64,000 nucleotides of DNA from Dromiciops gliroides (GCF_019393635.1 NC_057862.1:414522669-414586668), one strand, 5' to 3'. Shown: positions 10,661-21,433, counted from the stretch's first letter. The notes: generated from the letters alone by a model not told the origin. Numbers and translations: made by a program.

Positions 10661-11060
10661 ACATGACTTGTCAGGGGTCACATAACAGTATATGTCAGAA
10701 GCAAGATTCGAATGCAGATATTCCTGGCTTAGAGTACAGATCTTTATTCACTATGACTCATAGCCTCTCACATAGTAGAGAGTAGCATGTTGGATTTGAT
10801 TGTATAGGAAGGACTGGACTGCTAGGAGATAGATGACATGGTCTCCTCCATTTCCATAACCAATAAATCTCAGAGGAAGGAACAATCTGTACATCATTCA
10901 ATTTCAGTTCAATAGACATTTATTAAGCACCTACTATATGGCAGGCACTGTGCTAAATGCCAGGGATACACATTTTTAAAAGAAAGACAATCCCTGCTCC
11001 CAAAGAGCTTACCATCTAATGGGAGGAGACAACACATGAAAGGAAGCCGGAATGGGAATG
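10661..11060 (-). repeat. antisense MIR and antisense L2 3' end
   Basis: 10661-10770 has MIR antisense words (GACTTGTCAGGGGTCACATA). 10895-11055 has TTTATTAAGCACCTACTATA, GGCAGGCACTGTGCTAAATG and CAATCCCTGCTCCCAAAGAG, the reverse of the L2 end. Confidence 0.7.
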
Positions 11061-12020
11061 GGGGTGGTGGTGGGAAATCAGGGGGTATCTGGCCTAGAGG
11101 CATCATTTCCTATGGGGTCTAAATAAGCAGAACTACTGATGGAAAGTAAGAAACAACTGAGGGATTATAAGACAGAGGTCCCTACTTTAGGCCCTAAAGT
11201 ACCACATGTGTACCTGAACTTTAGGGAATACTAAATTCTGGAAGAATGAAACATAAACTTGCTTTGCCAGCCTGGGTCTAGCTTTCCCAACTGCTGGATT
11301 CAATAAATCACCTGAAAACAAGATTTGAAAAAGGAGGCAGGAAGGAAAAAAATGGAACTAAGAAAGGTGAGACCCATTTCTTATAGCTGGTATATTGAAC
11401 CAGCATTCATTTTTTTTAATCACTATAAAATTTAAACTTCTCTCTTAATTTGTGATTAGATCCATAACCACCTCTTTTCTCCATAAATGACAACAGAAAC
11501 ACCGTATTTGGATTTTAACATCACAGTCCCCAAAGTTCTGCCTGAGTAAGTAGAAATGACACTTTTAAAAGACCAAATAAGACACATACCTGCACTAGAC
11601 CATTTATGGACAGTTAAGTCTGCGTTGGAGGTAACACTATTTGAAAGTCATTGTAAAATCAGTACTTAAGATATGGGGTAGAGAATAGAATACCAGATGC
11701 TTGGAAAAATCATGGACCTTATGGACCCCCTAAAAAGCAACTCAGAAAATATCAATAACCATGAAGTGATATGCTTATTTTTTCCATCTCTATAAAGTCT
11801 TAAGAGGGTCATGAAAGGCTTTCTGGAGAAGGTGGCACAGGAAGTGTACCTTGAAGGAAGCAGAGTCTCCTTACACAATTCTTTTGACTCTCAGAAGAGA
11901 AAAGCTTTTCTTTCTCTGGCCTCTTGGGGTCATTCCACCTCAGACTTCAGAGCTGATAAAGGTATGAAAAAGGAATAAACAGACTTTCTCACATGACCTA
12001 TCTTGGGTCACATATTTTAG
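11061..12020. other. unassigned stretch
   Basis: No gene or confident repeat. 11800-11870 (GGAGAAGGTGGCACAGGAAG) may be antisense L2. 11400-11620 is AT-rich with homeodomain-like words but nothing decisive. Confidence 0.35.
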
Positions 12021-12024
12021 AATT

Positions 12025-12524
12025 ACCAAATTGGGAATTGCTGAACAAGTTTTGGCATATGATTGTGATAGAATACTATTATAAGATAGAATACTACTAT
12101 AAGAAATTATGAACAGGATGCTTTCAGAAAAACCTGGGAAGACTTACATGAACTGATTCTGAGTGAAGTGAGCAGAACCAGGACATCATTGTATACTGTA
12201 ACATCAATATTGTAATGATGATCAGCTGTGAAAGACTTAGCTACTCTGATCAATCAGCATGATGAACCAAGAGAATTCTAAATAACCCATGATGAAAAAT
12301 GCTATTCACCTCTTCAGAGAAAATTGATGAACTGTGAATGCAAATTGATGTATAATTTTTTCTGGCTTTTTTGCAACATGGCTAACATGGAAATGTTTTG
12401 TGTGATTTCACATGTATAATAGATATCATATTGCTTATTTTCTTAGTGGATGGAGGAGGCATAGAAAGGAGAAAGAGAATTTGGAACTCAACTTAAAAAA
12501 AATCTTGTTAAAAATAAACATTTT
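12025..12524 (+). repeat. L1 LINE 3' end (5'-truncated)
   Basis: TGATAGAATACTATTATAAG, TTACATGAACTGATTCTGAG, GAAGTGAGCAGAACCAGGAC and CACATGTATAATAGATATCA follow the same order as copies at 22392 and 40785. This is the C-terminal end of L1 ORF2 plus 3' UTR. A SINE interrupts its A-rich tail. Confidence 0.8.
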
Positions 12525-12674
12525 GGGGGCAGCTAGGTGGCACAGTGGGTAAAGCACCAGCCCTGGATTCAAGAGGACCTGACTTCAAATCTGGCCTCGG
12601 ACACTTGACACTTACTAGCTGTGTGATCCTGGGCAAGTCACTTAACCCTCATTGCCCTGCAAAAAAGATAAAAT
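12525..12674 (+). repeat. tRNA-headed SINE in an L1 tail
   Basis: CCCTGC-tail type. AAAATAAACATTTT repeats exactly at 12511-12524 and 12675-12688, giving a 14-bp target duplication inside the L1 tail. Confidence 0.92.
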
Positions 12675-12859
12675 AAAATAAACATTTTTTTCCAAAAAAA
12701 AATGTTACCCAATTGAATCAGAAGTATAGAGGATACAAAATTTCATTGTACATAGTATTTTTCACTATAAAAAACCACTTATAAAGTAAAGCAAAACATC
12801 ACCTTAGACTCCAACAAGGTATCTCCCATACCTATGTGTCAAAATTGATTCATCCTACA

Positions 12860-13200
12860 ACCATTAATCAACAGTGTACTATAAGAACAGCTTTGTGCTT
12901 TGCATCAGGGCTACAAGGGCAAAAAGGAAATAGTCTCTACTTAATGTATGTTATATTTTACCTGGGGAGAGAGATACACAGATAGGTAAAAACAAAGTAT
13001 ATACAGAGTCATTAAAGGAACGTTGTAGAACATAGAACAACTGATTATGAAAGGTCTAATGTATGAGGTGGCACATCTTTATGGGTCTAAGAAAGCTAAG
13101 AATCCAAGGTGGTAGAGGGAAAGAGGGAGTACTTATGCTAAGTCACAGGACAATATCTGTACAAAGGCATTGAGGTAAAAGATGAAAATTATACTGGATT
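12860..13200 (-). repeat. probable L2, antisense, decayed
   Basis: ATTAATCAACAGTGTACTAT, GGCTACAAGGGCAAAAAGG and TACCTGGGGAGAGAGATACA resemble the reverse of the L2 3' region. The match is weaker than at other copies. Confidence 0.5.
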
Positions 13201-13254
13201 ATTTAAAAGTTGTAACTTTGTACAACTCTAATTATTAATGTCAAATGAGGCATA

Positions 13255-13604
13255 AAGCAACTGCCAAAATTGTTTGCTACTGACATAGAGAATGTCTCGT
13301 ATACCATCCAGTTGGAGGACATACTACTTCCTATGGTGATGACCTATAGATATTCCTGTTTGTAAATGATCTTATTCTAATTACATTACACTTTGGGACC
13401 TTGCAGAATCTCCTAAATGAGGTTCACAATTGTTCCCAAAAGTTTGTCTTAATTGTATGCAAAAGAAAAACCAAGTGGATGAAGAATGCCAATTGTCCAT
13501 ACTACAATAGACAACCCATAAAGGTGGTTCATGTGTACACTAACCTTGTTTCTAATTCTCCATTATCTAGTTTGTTCCATTTTTTAACAGATACCAGATA
13601 GTTT
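13255..13604 (+). pseudogene. RTE-class LINE reverse transcriptase relic, part 1
   Basis: Translation includes LLNEVHNCSQKF, matching the RTE stretch after the catalytic DD box (family form LxxLNxxSxKxGL). Upstream, FVNDLILI stands where RTEs have FADDIVL, so the catalytic aspartates are not intact. Open only for about 66 codons and non-functional. It continues at 13861 after an L1 insertion. Confidence 0.6.
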
Positions 13605-13860
13605 TGATGACTGTTTGATTTGTTTTAAGCCTAGAAGTTGTATTCCTCTTTGGTCTGTAGCTCTTTTCATTATTTTCCTAGATATGGTGTCTTGAAAGAC
13701 AAATGAATTATTATTTTATCAAGTTCTTATAAGTATCCCTTTGATAATTTGATTGGTATAGTATTAAAATTGTACATTAAATTTGAGAGTATTGTAATTT
13801 TTATTATTTTGGCATGGCCCAGCCATGATCATGGAATATTCCTTTAGCTAGGCCCTCAAA
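13605..13860 (-). repeat. L1 ORF2 fragment, antisense, inside the RTE relic
   Basis: ATAGTTTTGATGACTGTTTG, TTTGATAATTTGATTGGTAT and TTATTTTGGCATGGCCCAGC correspond to the same antisense L1 region seen at about 26690-26930. RTE-like sequence resumes on the other side. Confidence 0.65.
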
Positions 13861-14290
13861 ATGAACAGGGGCAGACCAGATTGCATTTCGAAAATTGTGC
13901 AATTTTTAATGATCTGAAACAAAGATCCACACTTTTGACATCAATATTCTTCCAGTTATAGGGTATGGCTATGGATCATGGAACACCAATCTCTGAAAAA
14001 TGAAAACTGCCGGCCTCTCAAAGGGCAACAGAGAGGTACATGGTGAATGTGAGTCAGTTGCAATATATTATCAACAAAAATTATGCAGGAAAAGTGGCAC
14101 AATAGATATCATAAAAGAAATGCATGATGGAAAAAGGAAGTGGGCTCGTTACATAGTAGTAACAAAGGATAACCCATGGATGGCTGATGTGCCATACGAT
14201 ATGAAAACATCTGTGGGAGGACTTTCAGTGTGTTGGCTGGACCTGTTATATAGGATTTGCAGGAAGTCATAGACAAGAATCATATAGGAT
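13861..14290 (+). pseudogene. RTE-class LINE relic, part 2 (C-terminal region)
   Basis: Translation includes ATERYMVNV-like and DIIKEMHDGKRKWARYIV, followed by NPWMADV. RTE/BovB elements carry RxxMLGI, then IxxxKxRWAGHVAR and RWT in that order. Frame changes and stops show it is dead. Confidence 0.6.
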
Positions 14291-14462
14291 CAGAAGGAAT
14301 GGATGAATTGTGATTTGCACCATTGTAAGGAATACATAAATCAGGAGGTCACAGATCTATTGAAGTAGTCAACACCTCTGTGTATATCTCATAGGTACCC
14401 AACATCTCCGAGCCAAAGGAGACCTCAGACGCTACCAGTCAAGAAGTTCTGTGAGATAAATT
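14291..14462. other. unassigned
   Basis: Short stretch between the RTE relic and a SINE; nothing recognised. Confidence 0.4.
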
Positions 14463-14616
14463 TTGTTTTGTTTTGTTTTGTTTGCAGGGCAGTGAGGGTG
14501 AAGTGACTTGCCTTGTGAAGTCACATAGCTAGTGTCAAGTCTCTAAGGTCAGATTTAAATTCAGGTCCTCCTGAATCCAGGGCTGGTGCTTTATCCACTG
14601 ACCACCTAGCTTCCCC
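14463..14616 (-). repeat. tRNA-headed SINE, antisense, diverged
   Basis: (TTTTG)n tail, then GCAGGGCAGTGAGGGTGAAG to CCACCTAGCTTCCCC. AGATAAA flanks both ends. It has a small internal rearrangement around the CORE-like CTTGCC motif. Confidence 0.85.
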
Positions 14617-14617
14617 A

Positions 14618-16090
14618 AGATAAACTTTTTAATCCCAAATATTATAGCTCTTTTACCAATGCAGCCCAAAGCTGTATTAGCTTTTGGGGGAAGGGGGGAG
14701 TTATATTTGTTTTTGTTTTGTTTTTTGACTACTATATTACACTATTGAAACATATTGAGCTTTCAACCCAATAAAATCTCAGATAATTTTGAAATAAAGT
14801 GTTGACTAGCCTCCTATTTCTAGTATTCCTGAGTTTTATCTATTGAACTCAGGTATGACTTTATATCTGTCACTTTTCAATTCTATCCTGAGATTTGACC
14901 ACATGACCTAGCCTGCATTTTCTTTTTCAATGCTTACTCTGTCATATAATATAGAAGCTATCTTTCCCTTCCCAGTTTAGTGAAGATTTGATGAGCCTGT
15001 ATTCAATAGTATGTCTTTATCTAAGTCATTTTTTAAAATGTTAAAAAGTACATGGTCACAAATAAAACAAAACAAATAAGTACATGGTCAAGCACAGATC
15101 ATGGGTCTCTCAGCTAGAGTCCTTCTTTGAAGATGGCATTGAATCATTAATAGTGACTCTTCTGAATCTGCCTAATCAAATTATTGTGTACTACATGTAT
15201 CTCTTTCCTTTCTGTAAAAGTGAGACCCTTAAAAATGAGACTCTTTGTCAAAGGCTTGTCTAAAAGTTAGGTAAACAATCTTGGCACTAAATCATATTTC
15301 TCTCCTCTGTGGAGAAGTGGGGAACTTTAAGTGCAGAACATTTCACAGGCTTGTGGAAAATGGTTACTGTGTTGATTGATTTTGTTAATTGCTTTTGTTA
15401 AGAGGGAAGATTATATAATTGTGGGGTGTGTGTGGAAAAGACTGTGGTGTAAAAAATGAAAGGCACCCATGGGACAATTTTTAAAAAATAACATTGCAAA
15501 ATGATATAGCAAAAAGTGGTTCAACTGTCATGTCCTTGATGAAGTGCATACTGGTGTTTTTCTATCATTACTTCCTTTTTAAAATTTTCACAAATCACCC
15601 TTTTCATCATGCATTCTGAAATTTTACCAGGAACTGAAGTCAAGTTCATTGACTTGGAGTTTGTAGACTCCATTTTTCATTGCTTCTTTGAAAATCAGGA
15701 CTATATTTACTTTTCTCTTATCCTAAGATACCTCTCCTATTCTCCAGAATTTGTTGAAGATTTTGGACAGTAATTCAGAAATCACTTCTATCAATTCTTT
15801 TAGTTCCAAAACATACAGTTCTTCTAAGCCTAGTGACCTGAATTCATCAAAGATAATTAGATGCTCTTTTACTATCTTCCAACTTTTCTTGGGCATGAAC
15901 TCCCTAGTTGCCATTTTTGTTCTGTGCTTTACAGAGAAAAAGGTCATTCTTTTTGGCAGAAAAAAAAACAGATGTGAAATAAGAGTTGAGTAGAGGAATG
16001 TCTCTCCATCCTTTATTATCATCCCATCTATTTCAAGCAATTTTCTTATCCCCTTATCCCTTTTTTAACCCCTCTCTTACCAATAAGATG
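14618..16090 (-). pseudogene. L3 (CR1-clade) LINE ORF2 relic, antisense
   Basis: Long antisense L3. The + strand reads in order ATGCAGCCCAAAGCTGTATT, CAAGCACAGATCATGGGTC, TTTGTCAAAGGCTTGTCTAA, TCACAAATCACCCTTTTCAT and GACCTGAATTCATCAAAGAT. The minus-strand frame 16040-15723 is open for about 105 codons and includes LKELIEVISELLSKIF and WRIGEVS, equal to the CR1 reverse-transcriptase block (family form VLKELADVIAxPLxxIFEKSW..GEVP). It lacks any intact ORF2. Confidence 0.8.
15046..15090. repeat. tail-only retrotransposon insertion
   Basis: AAGTACATGGTCA occurs at 15046-15058 and again at 15078-15090, separated only by the A-rich 19-mer CAAATAAAACAAAACAAAT. Flanking L3 sequence is continuous with one copy of the 13-mer. 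It looks like a target duplication around nothing but a SINE/LINE tail. Confidence 0.65.
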
Positions 16091-16250
16091 GAATGTAGAC
16101 ATTTCAATCACTGTTTTATCATAATTTCAAATTACTTTCCATAATGATTGGATGAATTCACAGATTCACTAACAGGGTATTAATATGCTTATCATCTCTT
16201 CCAACATTGTTTCATTCCATCTTTTTTCATCTTTGTCAATTTTTGGGGCA
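16091..16250 (-). repeat. L1 fragment, antisense
   Basis: CTTTCCATAATGATTGGATG, AATTCACAGATTCACTAACA and ATCTCTTCCAACATTG follow the reverse of the L1 ORF2 C-terminal region. Confidence 0.6.
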
Positions 16251-16600
16251 TGAAGGAAAACCATAGACCTGCTATCAGAAGGATGTATGAAAAATTCAGA
16301 CCATCTACAGAGAAAGAACTAATGGTATCTGAACAGAGATTTAATCATAATTTTGTTAGTTCCTCTTTCTAAAGTTATTTTGTCTGTTTTCTTTCACAAC
16401 CTAACTAATGTGAAGATGTTTTCCATGACTGCACATGTATAACTTATATTGAATTGCTTGATTTCTTAGGGAGGGGGAAGGAGGGATGGAGGAAGAAAAT
16501 TTGGAAAACAAAGTTTTTTAAAATCCGTGTGAAAAAATTTGGGGTTTTTTTACATGTAATGGGGAAAAATTCTAAATAATTTTTAAAATCAGTTTTAAAA
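16251..16600 (+). repeat. L1 3' end, sense
   Basis: GAGAAAGAACTAATGGTATC, AATGTGAAGATGTTTTCCAT, CTGCACATGTATAACTTATA and GGAGGGATGGAGGAAGAAAA follow L1 3' UTR order, ending in an AT-rich tail. Confidence 0.75.
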
Positions 16601-18350
16601 ACCATAGACCTATTTTAATTCAATTTCTCTTATTATTAGTGATTTGGTTCTCTTTTTTTTTAATCAAATTACCTAATGGTTTCACTATTTTATTGTTGTT
16701 TTCCCCAAAAAAGTTGCTAATTTTATTTATTAATTCAGGGTGTTTTTTTTTGTAATCAAATTATTTTCCTCAATTTTTAGGATTTTATTTTGTACTTCAT
16801 CTAGATTTTAACATTAGTTGACTTTCTAGTATCTTGAGTTGCATTTATAGTTCATTAATTAAGTTCATTAATCTTTTTTTCTCTTTTTGTTAAAAAATGT
16901 TGAGCATAATAAAATTTCCCCTAAAATGGTTTTATCTGTATTCACAAAATTTTGGAATGTTGGTTTATTGCTACCATCACCTTTATTGAATATTTTTATC
17001 ATTTCTATGATTTATTCTTTAACCCAACAATTATTTAGGATGAAACTATTTAATCTCTAGTTAACTGACAATATTCTTAGTAGCTCTTTAAAATATTTTT
17101 GTTGTATTGTGATGTGTATAAGATATATAAATTATTTATATTTTCTGCATTTGTTTATGAGGTTTTTATGTCCTAAGATCTGATCATATCTTTAAAAGTG
17201 ATATTCACAACTAAAAAGAATATGTGCATGTACATATAGATAGACATAGATACTGCTTTCTATTTCCATTCAATAATTACAAGAAGCATTTCACATGTAA
17301 AATTTCTAAAATTCTATTCAGGATCCTAACTTTTTTATTGTTTATTTCTCATTAGATTTATCTAGAGCTGATAGTTGCAAATTGAGGTCCCCTATTGTTA
17401 TAGTTTTGTTGTCTATTTGTCCTTGAAATTAATTGTTTCCCTTTTAAATATTCAGAAATTATTTCGTTGGATGCATATGTTAAGTGTTAAAATGAATATA
17501 TTACCTACATAACTCTGACAAAAGTAGTTTCCTGCTTTTAGTTGTCTGTTTTTGATGTCACCTTCTCTACTTTTTTTGTATTCAGCTGAAACATAATAGA
17601 TTTTGTTCCAGCCTTTTATCTTAACTCTGTGTGAATTTTAATGTTTCAAGTGTGTTTCTTGTTAGCAACTTATTGTTGGATGTTTTTTTCTAATCCAGTT
17701 ATGGTTGTTAATTGTTTATTTCCCTCCTTTCTATTCTGTTCCATTGTTTTCTTCCTATACTCCTTTATCCCTGTTTATTTCAAGTTATTGACGTTTCTTT
17801 TTTCATTTTAGTCTTTTCTTCCTATTGCCTTTCTGTGCTTAAAGTTTGCTTTATTTATGACTAATGCTCCCCTGAATCTACCCTCCCTTTTACTTCCTTT
17901 CCCCCTTTCCCAGTTCCTACCTTTATCTCTATTCAGTTTAATTCATTTACAGCAAATGCTTAGTATATATGTGTATCACACTCTTTTGACCAGTTTAGAT
18001 GAATATGAAATTTCAGTTCTTCTCTGGCCCTTATTCCTGTCATATTTGTATATATTTCTACTTACAGAACCCAATTGTGTCTTAACAAGTTCTTCAATCT
18101 TTTCTCCCATTTTCCCTTAATGAGTCCTCTCATCTGTTTGTCTTTTCTTTTTTCTTGCATCTTCAAAACATAAAAAAAATTTCTAGATTTTTTACAGTTT
18201 ATCTTTATAAAGTCCCTTCTGATTGTTCACTTGTAGTTACCTTTTTGTCTTTTGACTTCTGTATTTATATTTCAAAGACCCTTTTATCTTTGTTTTTTAT
18301 CATGAACATTTGAAAATCCTTTATTTTATTGAAAGTTCATTTTTCTCTTT
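16601..18350 (-). pseudogene. L1 ORF2 5' half, antisense (inverted 5' part)
   Basis: The + strand follows the reverse of the L1 endonuclease/linker region: AAAATTTCCCCTAAAATGGT, TTCTTTAACCCAACAATTAT, AGGTCCCCTATTGTTATAGT, GTCTGTTTTTGATGTCACCT and CAAGTGTGTTTCTTGTTAGC. It runs from mid-ORF2 at the left towards the ORF1/ORF2 boundary at the right. Many stops. Its right edge abuts sense L1, giving the head-to-head order of a 5' inversion. Confidence 0.7.
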
Positions 18351-18359
18351 ATAGGATGA

Positions 18360-19684
18360 TGCTCAATTTTGAAAAGGGAAAATTCACAACACATGAAGGA
18401 GAAATAAAGGATATTATTAGAAATTATTTTGCCAAACTAAACACCAAGAAAACCATCAACTTAAGTGAAATAAACAAATATTAGAAATAAAATACTCAGC
18501 TTAATAGAACAAGAGATTTTAAACACCCAAATGTCAGAGAAAGAAGTCAAAAAACCATAAATGAATTTCCAAAAATATTCCAAGACCAGAGTGTGAGTTT
18601 TATCAAATATTCAAAAAGCAATTAATTCTAATATTTCATAAATTATTTGGAAAAATAGCAAAAGAAGAAATCTACCTACTTCTATCTATGGCACAATTAA
18701 AAACTTGATATATAACCCTGGGGGAATCAATCAGAAAAAGAAAATAATAGGCCAATATCTTTGTTGGTCTATAAATGCAAACATGTATGTAATTATATTA
18801 ATTAATAATTAAAATTTTATCAGAAATTAAAACATATCACAAAGATTATACATATACTATGACAAGGTTGCATTTATGCCAGCAATGTAGTTTTAGTCTA
18901 ATATTAGGAAAACTATAAGCTATAACTATAACCACATTAAAAACAAAATAAACAAAAATCATATGATTATATAAATAGACAGAGAAAGCTTTTGACAAAT
19001 GCAATGTCCATTTCTGTTTAAAGCATAAGAAAAAATGGAATTAATAGATTTTACCTTAAAATGAGAAATAATATATATTTGAAAGCAACAACTCTTATTA
19101 TTTGTAATAAACATAAATAACCAAGAATCCTTTTCAATAAATACAGGGGTGAAACAAGGATGTCTGCTGTCACCATTTCTTTTTGATATTGTACTAGAAA
19201 CACTAGCTATAACAATAAAAAGAAAAGAAAATGAGGAAATAAATATAGGCATAGAAGAAACAAAATTATCAGTGATAGGATACTTAAGGAACATTAAATA
19301 GTTAACTAAAATTAATTAAGATAATGACTTCAACAAACTTGCAGGATATAAAATAACTTCACACAAATCATCAATATTTCTATATCACACTAATAAAACC
19401 AAGCAAGTAGAGGTAAAAAGAGAAATTCCTTTTAAAATAATTACAGAGTGTATAAAATACTTGGGTATCTTCTAAGATATACACAAAATCCAAATAAATA
19501 CAACTGCAAACAATGGTTTACAAAAAAAAATGAAGACAAAAATTATTGGGAAAATTAATTGCTCATGGGGAAGATGAACCAATATCATAAAAATTATAAC
19601 ACTTCTTAAATTAACTTAACTTATTCAATGCTATGATAATTAAACTACCAAAATGTTACTTTATGGAACAAAAAAAAATCATAC
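18360..19684 (+). pseudogene. L1 ORF2 reverse-transcriptase relic, sense
   Basis: Translation near 19141 gives GVKQGCLLSPFLFDIVLETL, the conserved L1 RT block (GVxQGCPLSPLLFNIVLE). Downstream, a NKLAGYKI-like stretch and then KYLGI follow family order; the usual FADD box is lost. Upstream, IIWKNSKRRNLPTSIYG precedes the RT core. Stops and frame changes throughout. An LTR interrupts it at 19685. Confidence 0.8.
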
Positions 19685-20113
19685 TGTAATGATTGGAATG
19701 ATGCCACCTGCTGGAGACTTACTGTAGAAAAGTTCCTCCATGAGGTGAAGGTCTCTGAGGGCAAGCCATGTGGTCGAGGTCCTTAGGGTCAGGAAGTGAC
19801 ATTTGTTTGTGGGAACTATCTATCAAGGCTACCAGCCAATCAACTTGAGAAGTCTCCCATTTCTGGGAGGGGGGGCATTAAGTAGGAAGCAGATGCTGGC
19901 TGAGGGGTTATATCTCTTTTTTGGTTCCTGACCTCACCATGGTGGGTCAGATGATAGGGTCTCTTAGAAATAGTTAGATTTTTACCTTTTTCTCTGATCC
20001 TAATGCTCTTTAATAAATACTTAAACATTTAAGTACTCTTGCTAAAGCTTATAATTTATTGGTGACCACTAATTAGATTTTAGATAGTTTAGCTAGAATT
20101 TTAGCCCCTTACA
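19685..20113 (+). mobile_element. LTR, family B, copy 1 (endogenous retrovirus-type)
   Basis: 429 bp from TGTAATGATTGG to CCCCTTACA, with TG...CA ends. Internal signals are a late AATAAA (in CTTTAATAAATAC) and GGTGACCACTAATTAG near the 3' edge. The flanks ATAC / ATAT differ by one base, so a 4-bp duplication is likely but imperfect. L1 ORF2 resumes on the far side. It is 5'-homologous to the antisense copy at 30619. No internal viral genes are present. Confidence 0.8.
19703..19714 (+). promoter_or_regulatory. CTCF core-motif match in LTR
   Basis: GCCACCTGCTGG fits the CTCF core GCCMYCTRSTGG exactly. The same word survives in the other copy of this LTR (30948-30959). Binding is not shown. Confidence 0.5.
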
Positions 20114-20160
20114 ATATAGAAGAAAAAAGGTCAAGAATCTCAAAAGAAATAATGAAAAGT
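20114..20160 (+). pseudogene. L1 ORF2 relic, short segment
   Basis: A short L1 piece between the LTR and the SINE; its frame continues after 20415. Confidence 0.5.
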
Positions 20161-20405
20161 GGGACAGCTAGGTGGTGCAGTGGATAAAGGACTGGCCCTG
20201 GATTCAGGAGGACCTGAGTTCAAACATGGCCTCAGATACTTGACACTTACTAGTTGTGTGATCCTGGGCAAGTCACTTAACCCTCATTGCCTGGCCAATA
20301 AATAAATAAATAAACAAACAAACAAATAAATAAATGAATGAATGAATGAATGAATGAACAAATAAATAAATAGATGAGTAGATAAATAAATAAATGAAAG
20401 GAAAG
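20161..20405 (+). repeat. tRNA-headed SINE with long (AAAT)/(GAAT) tail
   Basis: Sense copy, slightly altered at the tail start (CATTGCCTGGCC). The tail has grown into AATA, AACA and GAAT repeats at about 20296-20400. AATGAAAAG flanks both sides (about 20150 and 20406-20414). Confidence 0.88.
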
Positions 20406-20414
20406 AATGAAAAG

Positions 20415-20501
20415 AAATTAAAATGAAGGAGGCATGACAGTGCCAAATTTCAAAATGTACTACAAAGTAGTAATTATTAAAACAATTTAGTGCTGGTTAA
20501 A

Positions 20502-20533
<32 letters not shown>

Positions 20534-20559
20534 TTAAAATGATGGAAAAAATTAAGTAT
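20415..20559 (+). pseudogene. L1 ORF2 relic with (TG)n
   Basis: Translation GGMTVPNFKMYYKVVIIKT matches the L1 block GGxxLPDFKLYYKAxxxKT. A (TG)n tract at 20503-20531 lies within, flanked on both sides by GGTTAAAATG. Confidence 0.7.
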
Positions 20560-21063
20560 TGTGATAAAATAATGGGATTTGGCAGATGCCAGGAGCCCCA
20601 CCTGAAGACCATCAAAATTGAGACCACACCTGGCTGGCCCTGAATTGGGTGTTGTTCTCAGAGGCAGTGTACTACTGACATCAGCAAGAGACCACTCTCA
20701 ACCAATTAGCTTGAAGGACCTCCCCTTTTGGGGAGGGAGACAGGAAGTAGGAAGGTGAGGCTGGCTTGCTGGATCTCTCTTTTAGTCCGGAACTGGCTTG
20801 GTGCCAGCAGAGACAGAGAACAGGAGGGTCCCCCTCCCCCTTCCATCCAGGACTTTGGTGTGGTGAGGGACTTCACGTGGACTGCTAGGAAAAGCAAGGG
20901 TTTCTCTCTGGCTATACTGACTCTCTCTTCACTAACTTCTAATACACTTTAATAAATCCTTAAAAGCCTAAACTCTTGCTGAATTTGTCAGTGATTTTAG
21001 CCAGCTTCCCTCCCAAAATTAGGGGGGCAGGTTAGGACCCACATTTAGATTTTAAACATTACA
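20560..21063 (+). mobile_element. LTR, family A, copy 1
   Basis: 504 bp from TGTGATAAAATAATGG to TTTAAACATTACA. It shares GACCACACCTGGCTGGCCCT and the end block with the 35358 copy. A late AATAAA (CTTTAATAAATCC) is present. The 4-bp flanks GTAT / GTTT are imperfect. Confidence 0.8.
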
Positions 21064-21170
21064 GTTTGGCCAACCACAAAGAGGAAAGCTGAATCTCGAT
21101 CTTCTGATATTCTGGTTGGGTAAGAAGTTTCCCCTACCCTGTCCCTTTAAATCCCAGAAAATAGAATGAG
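21064..21170 (+). mobile_element. possible retroviral leader next to LTR A1
   Basis: Directly after the LTR comes GTTTGGCCAACCACAAAGAG, in the position of a primer-binding/leader region, and then a canonical splice donor (GGGTAAGAAG at about 21117). If right, this copy is a 5' LTR plus leader whose remaining body is lost, not a solo LTR. No viral coding sequence is visible. Confidence 0.35.
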
Positions 21171-21267
21171 GACTTTTTTGTTGTTGTGATTTGAACTCAG
21201 GAAGATGAATCTTCTTGACTCCAGGCCCAGCACTCCATCCACTGTACGACCTAGACTTACGTTTGAC
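21171..21267 (-). repeat. CORE-SINE fragment, antisense
   Basis: GATTTGAACTCAGGAAGATG, TTCTTGACTCCAGGCCC and CACTCCATCCACTGTA, as in other antisense copies. Confidence 0.65.
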
Positions 21268-21281
21268 AAAAACTGCTAGGA

Positions 21282-21419
21282 GGGGCAGCTATGTGATGCA
21301 GTGGATAGAGCATCAGCCCTGGATTCAGGAGGACCTGAGTTCAAATTTGGCCTCAGACACTTGACACTAGCTGTGTGACCCTGGGCAAGTCACTTAACCC
21401 CAATTGCCTCACTTTAAAA
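21282..21419 (+). repeat. tRNA-headed SINE, CCTCACT-tail type
   Basis: Sense copy with a small deletion (CACTTGACACTAGCTGTG). AAAAACTGCTAGGA repeats at 21268-21281 and 21420-21433, a perfect 14-bp target duplication. Confidence 0.92.
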
Positions 21420-21433
21420 AAAAACTGCTAGGA

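Noticed and set aside
15751..15993. 80-codon + strand frame
   Set aside because: It is the mirror of the antisense L3 reverse-transcriptase relic; only the minus-strand reading has family motifs.
19685..21063. A complete provirus bounded by LTRs at 19685 and 20560
   Set aside because: The two LTRs are of different families and the sequence between them is L1 plus a SINE, not viral genes.
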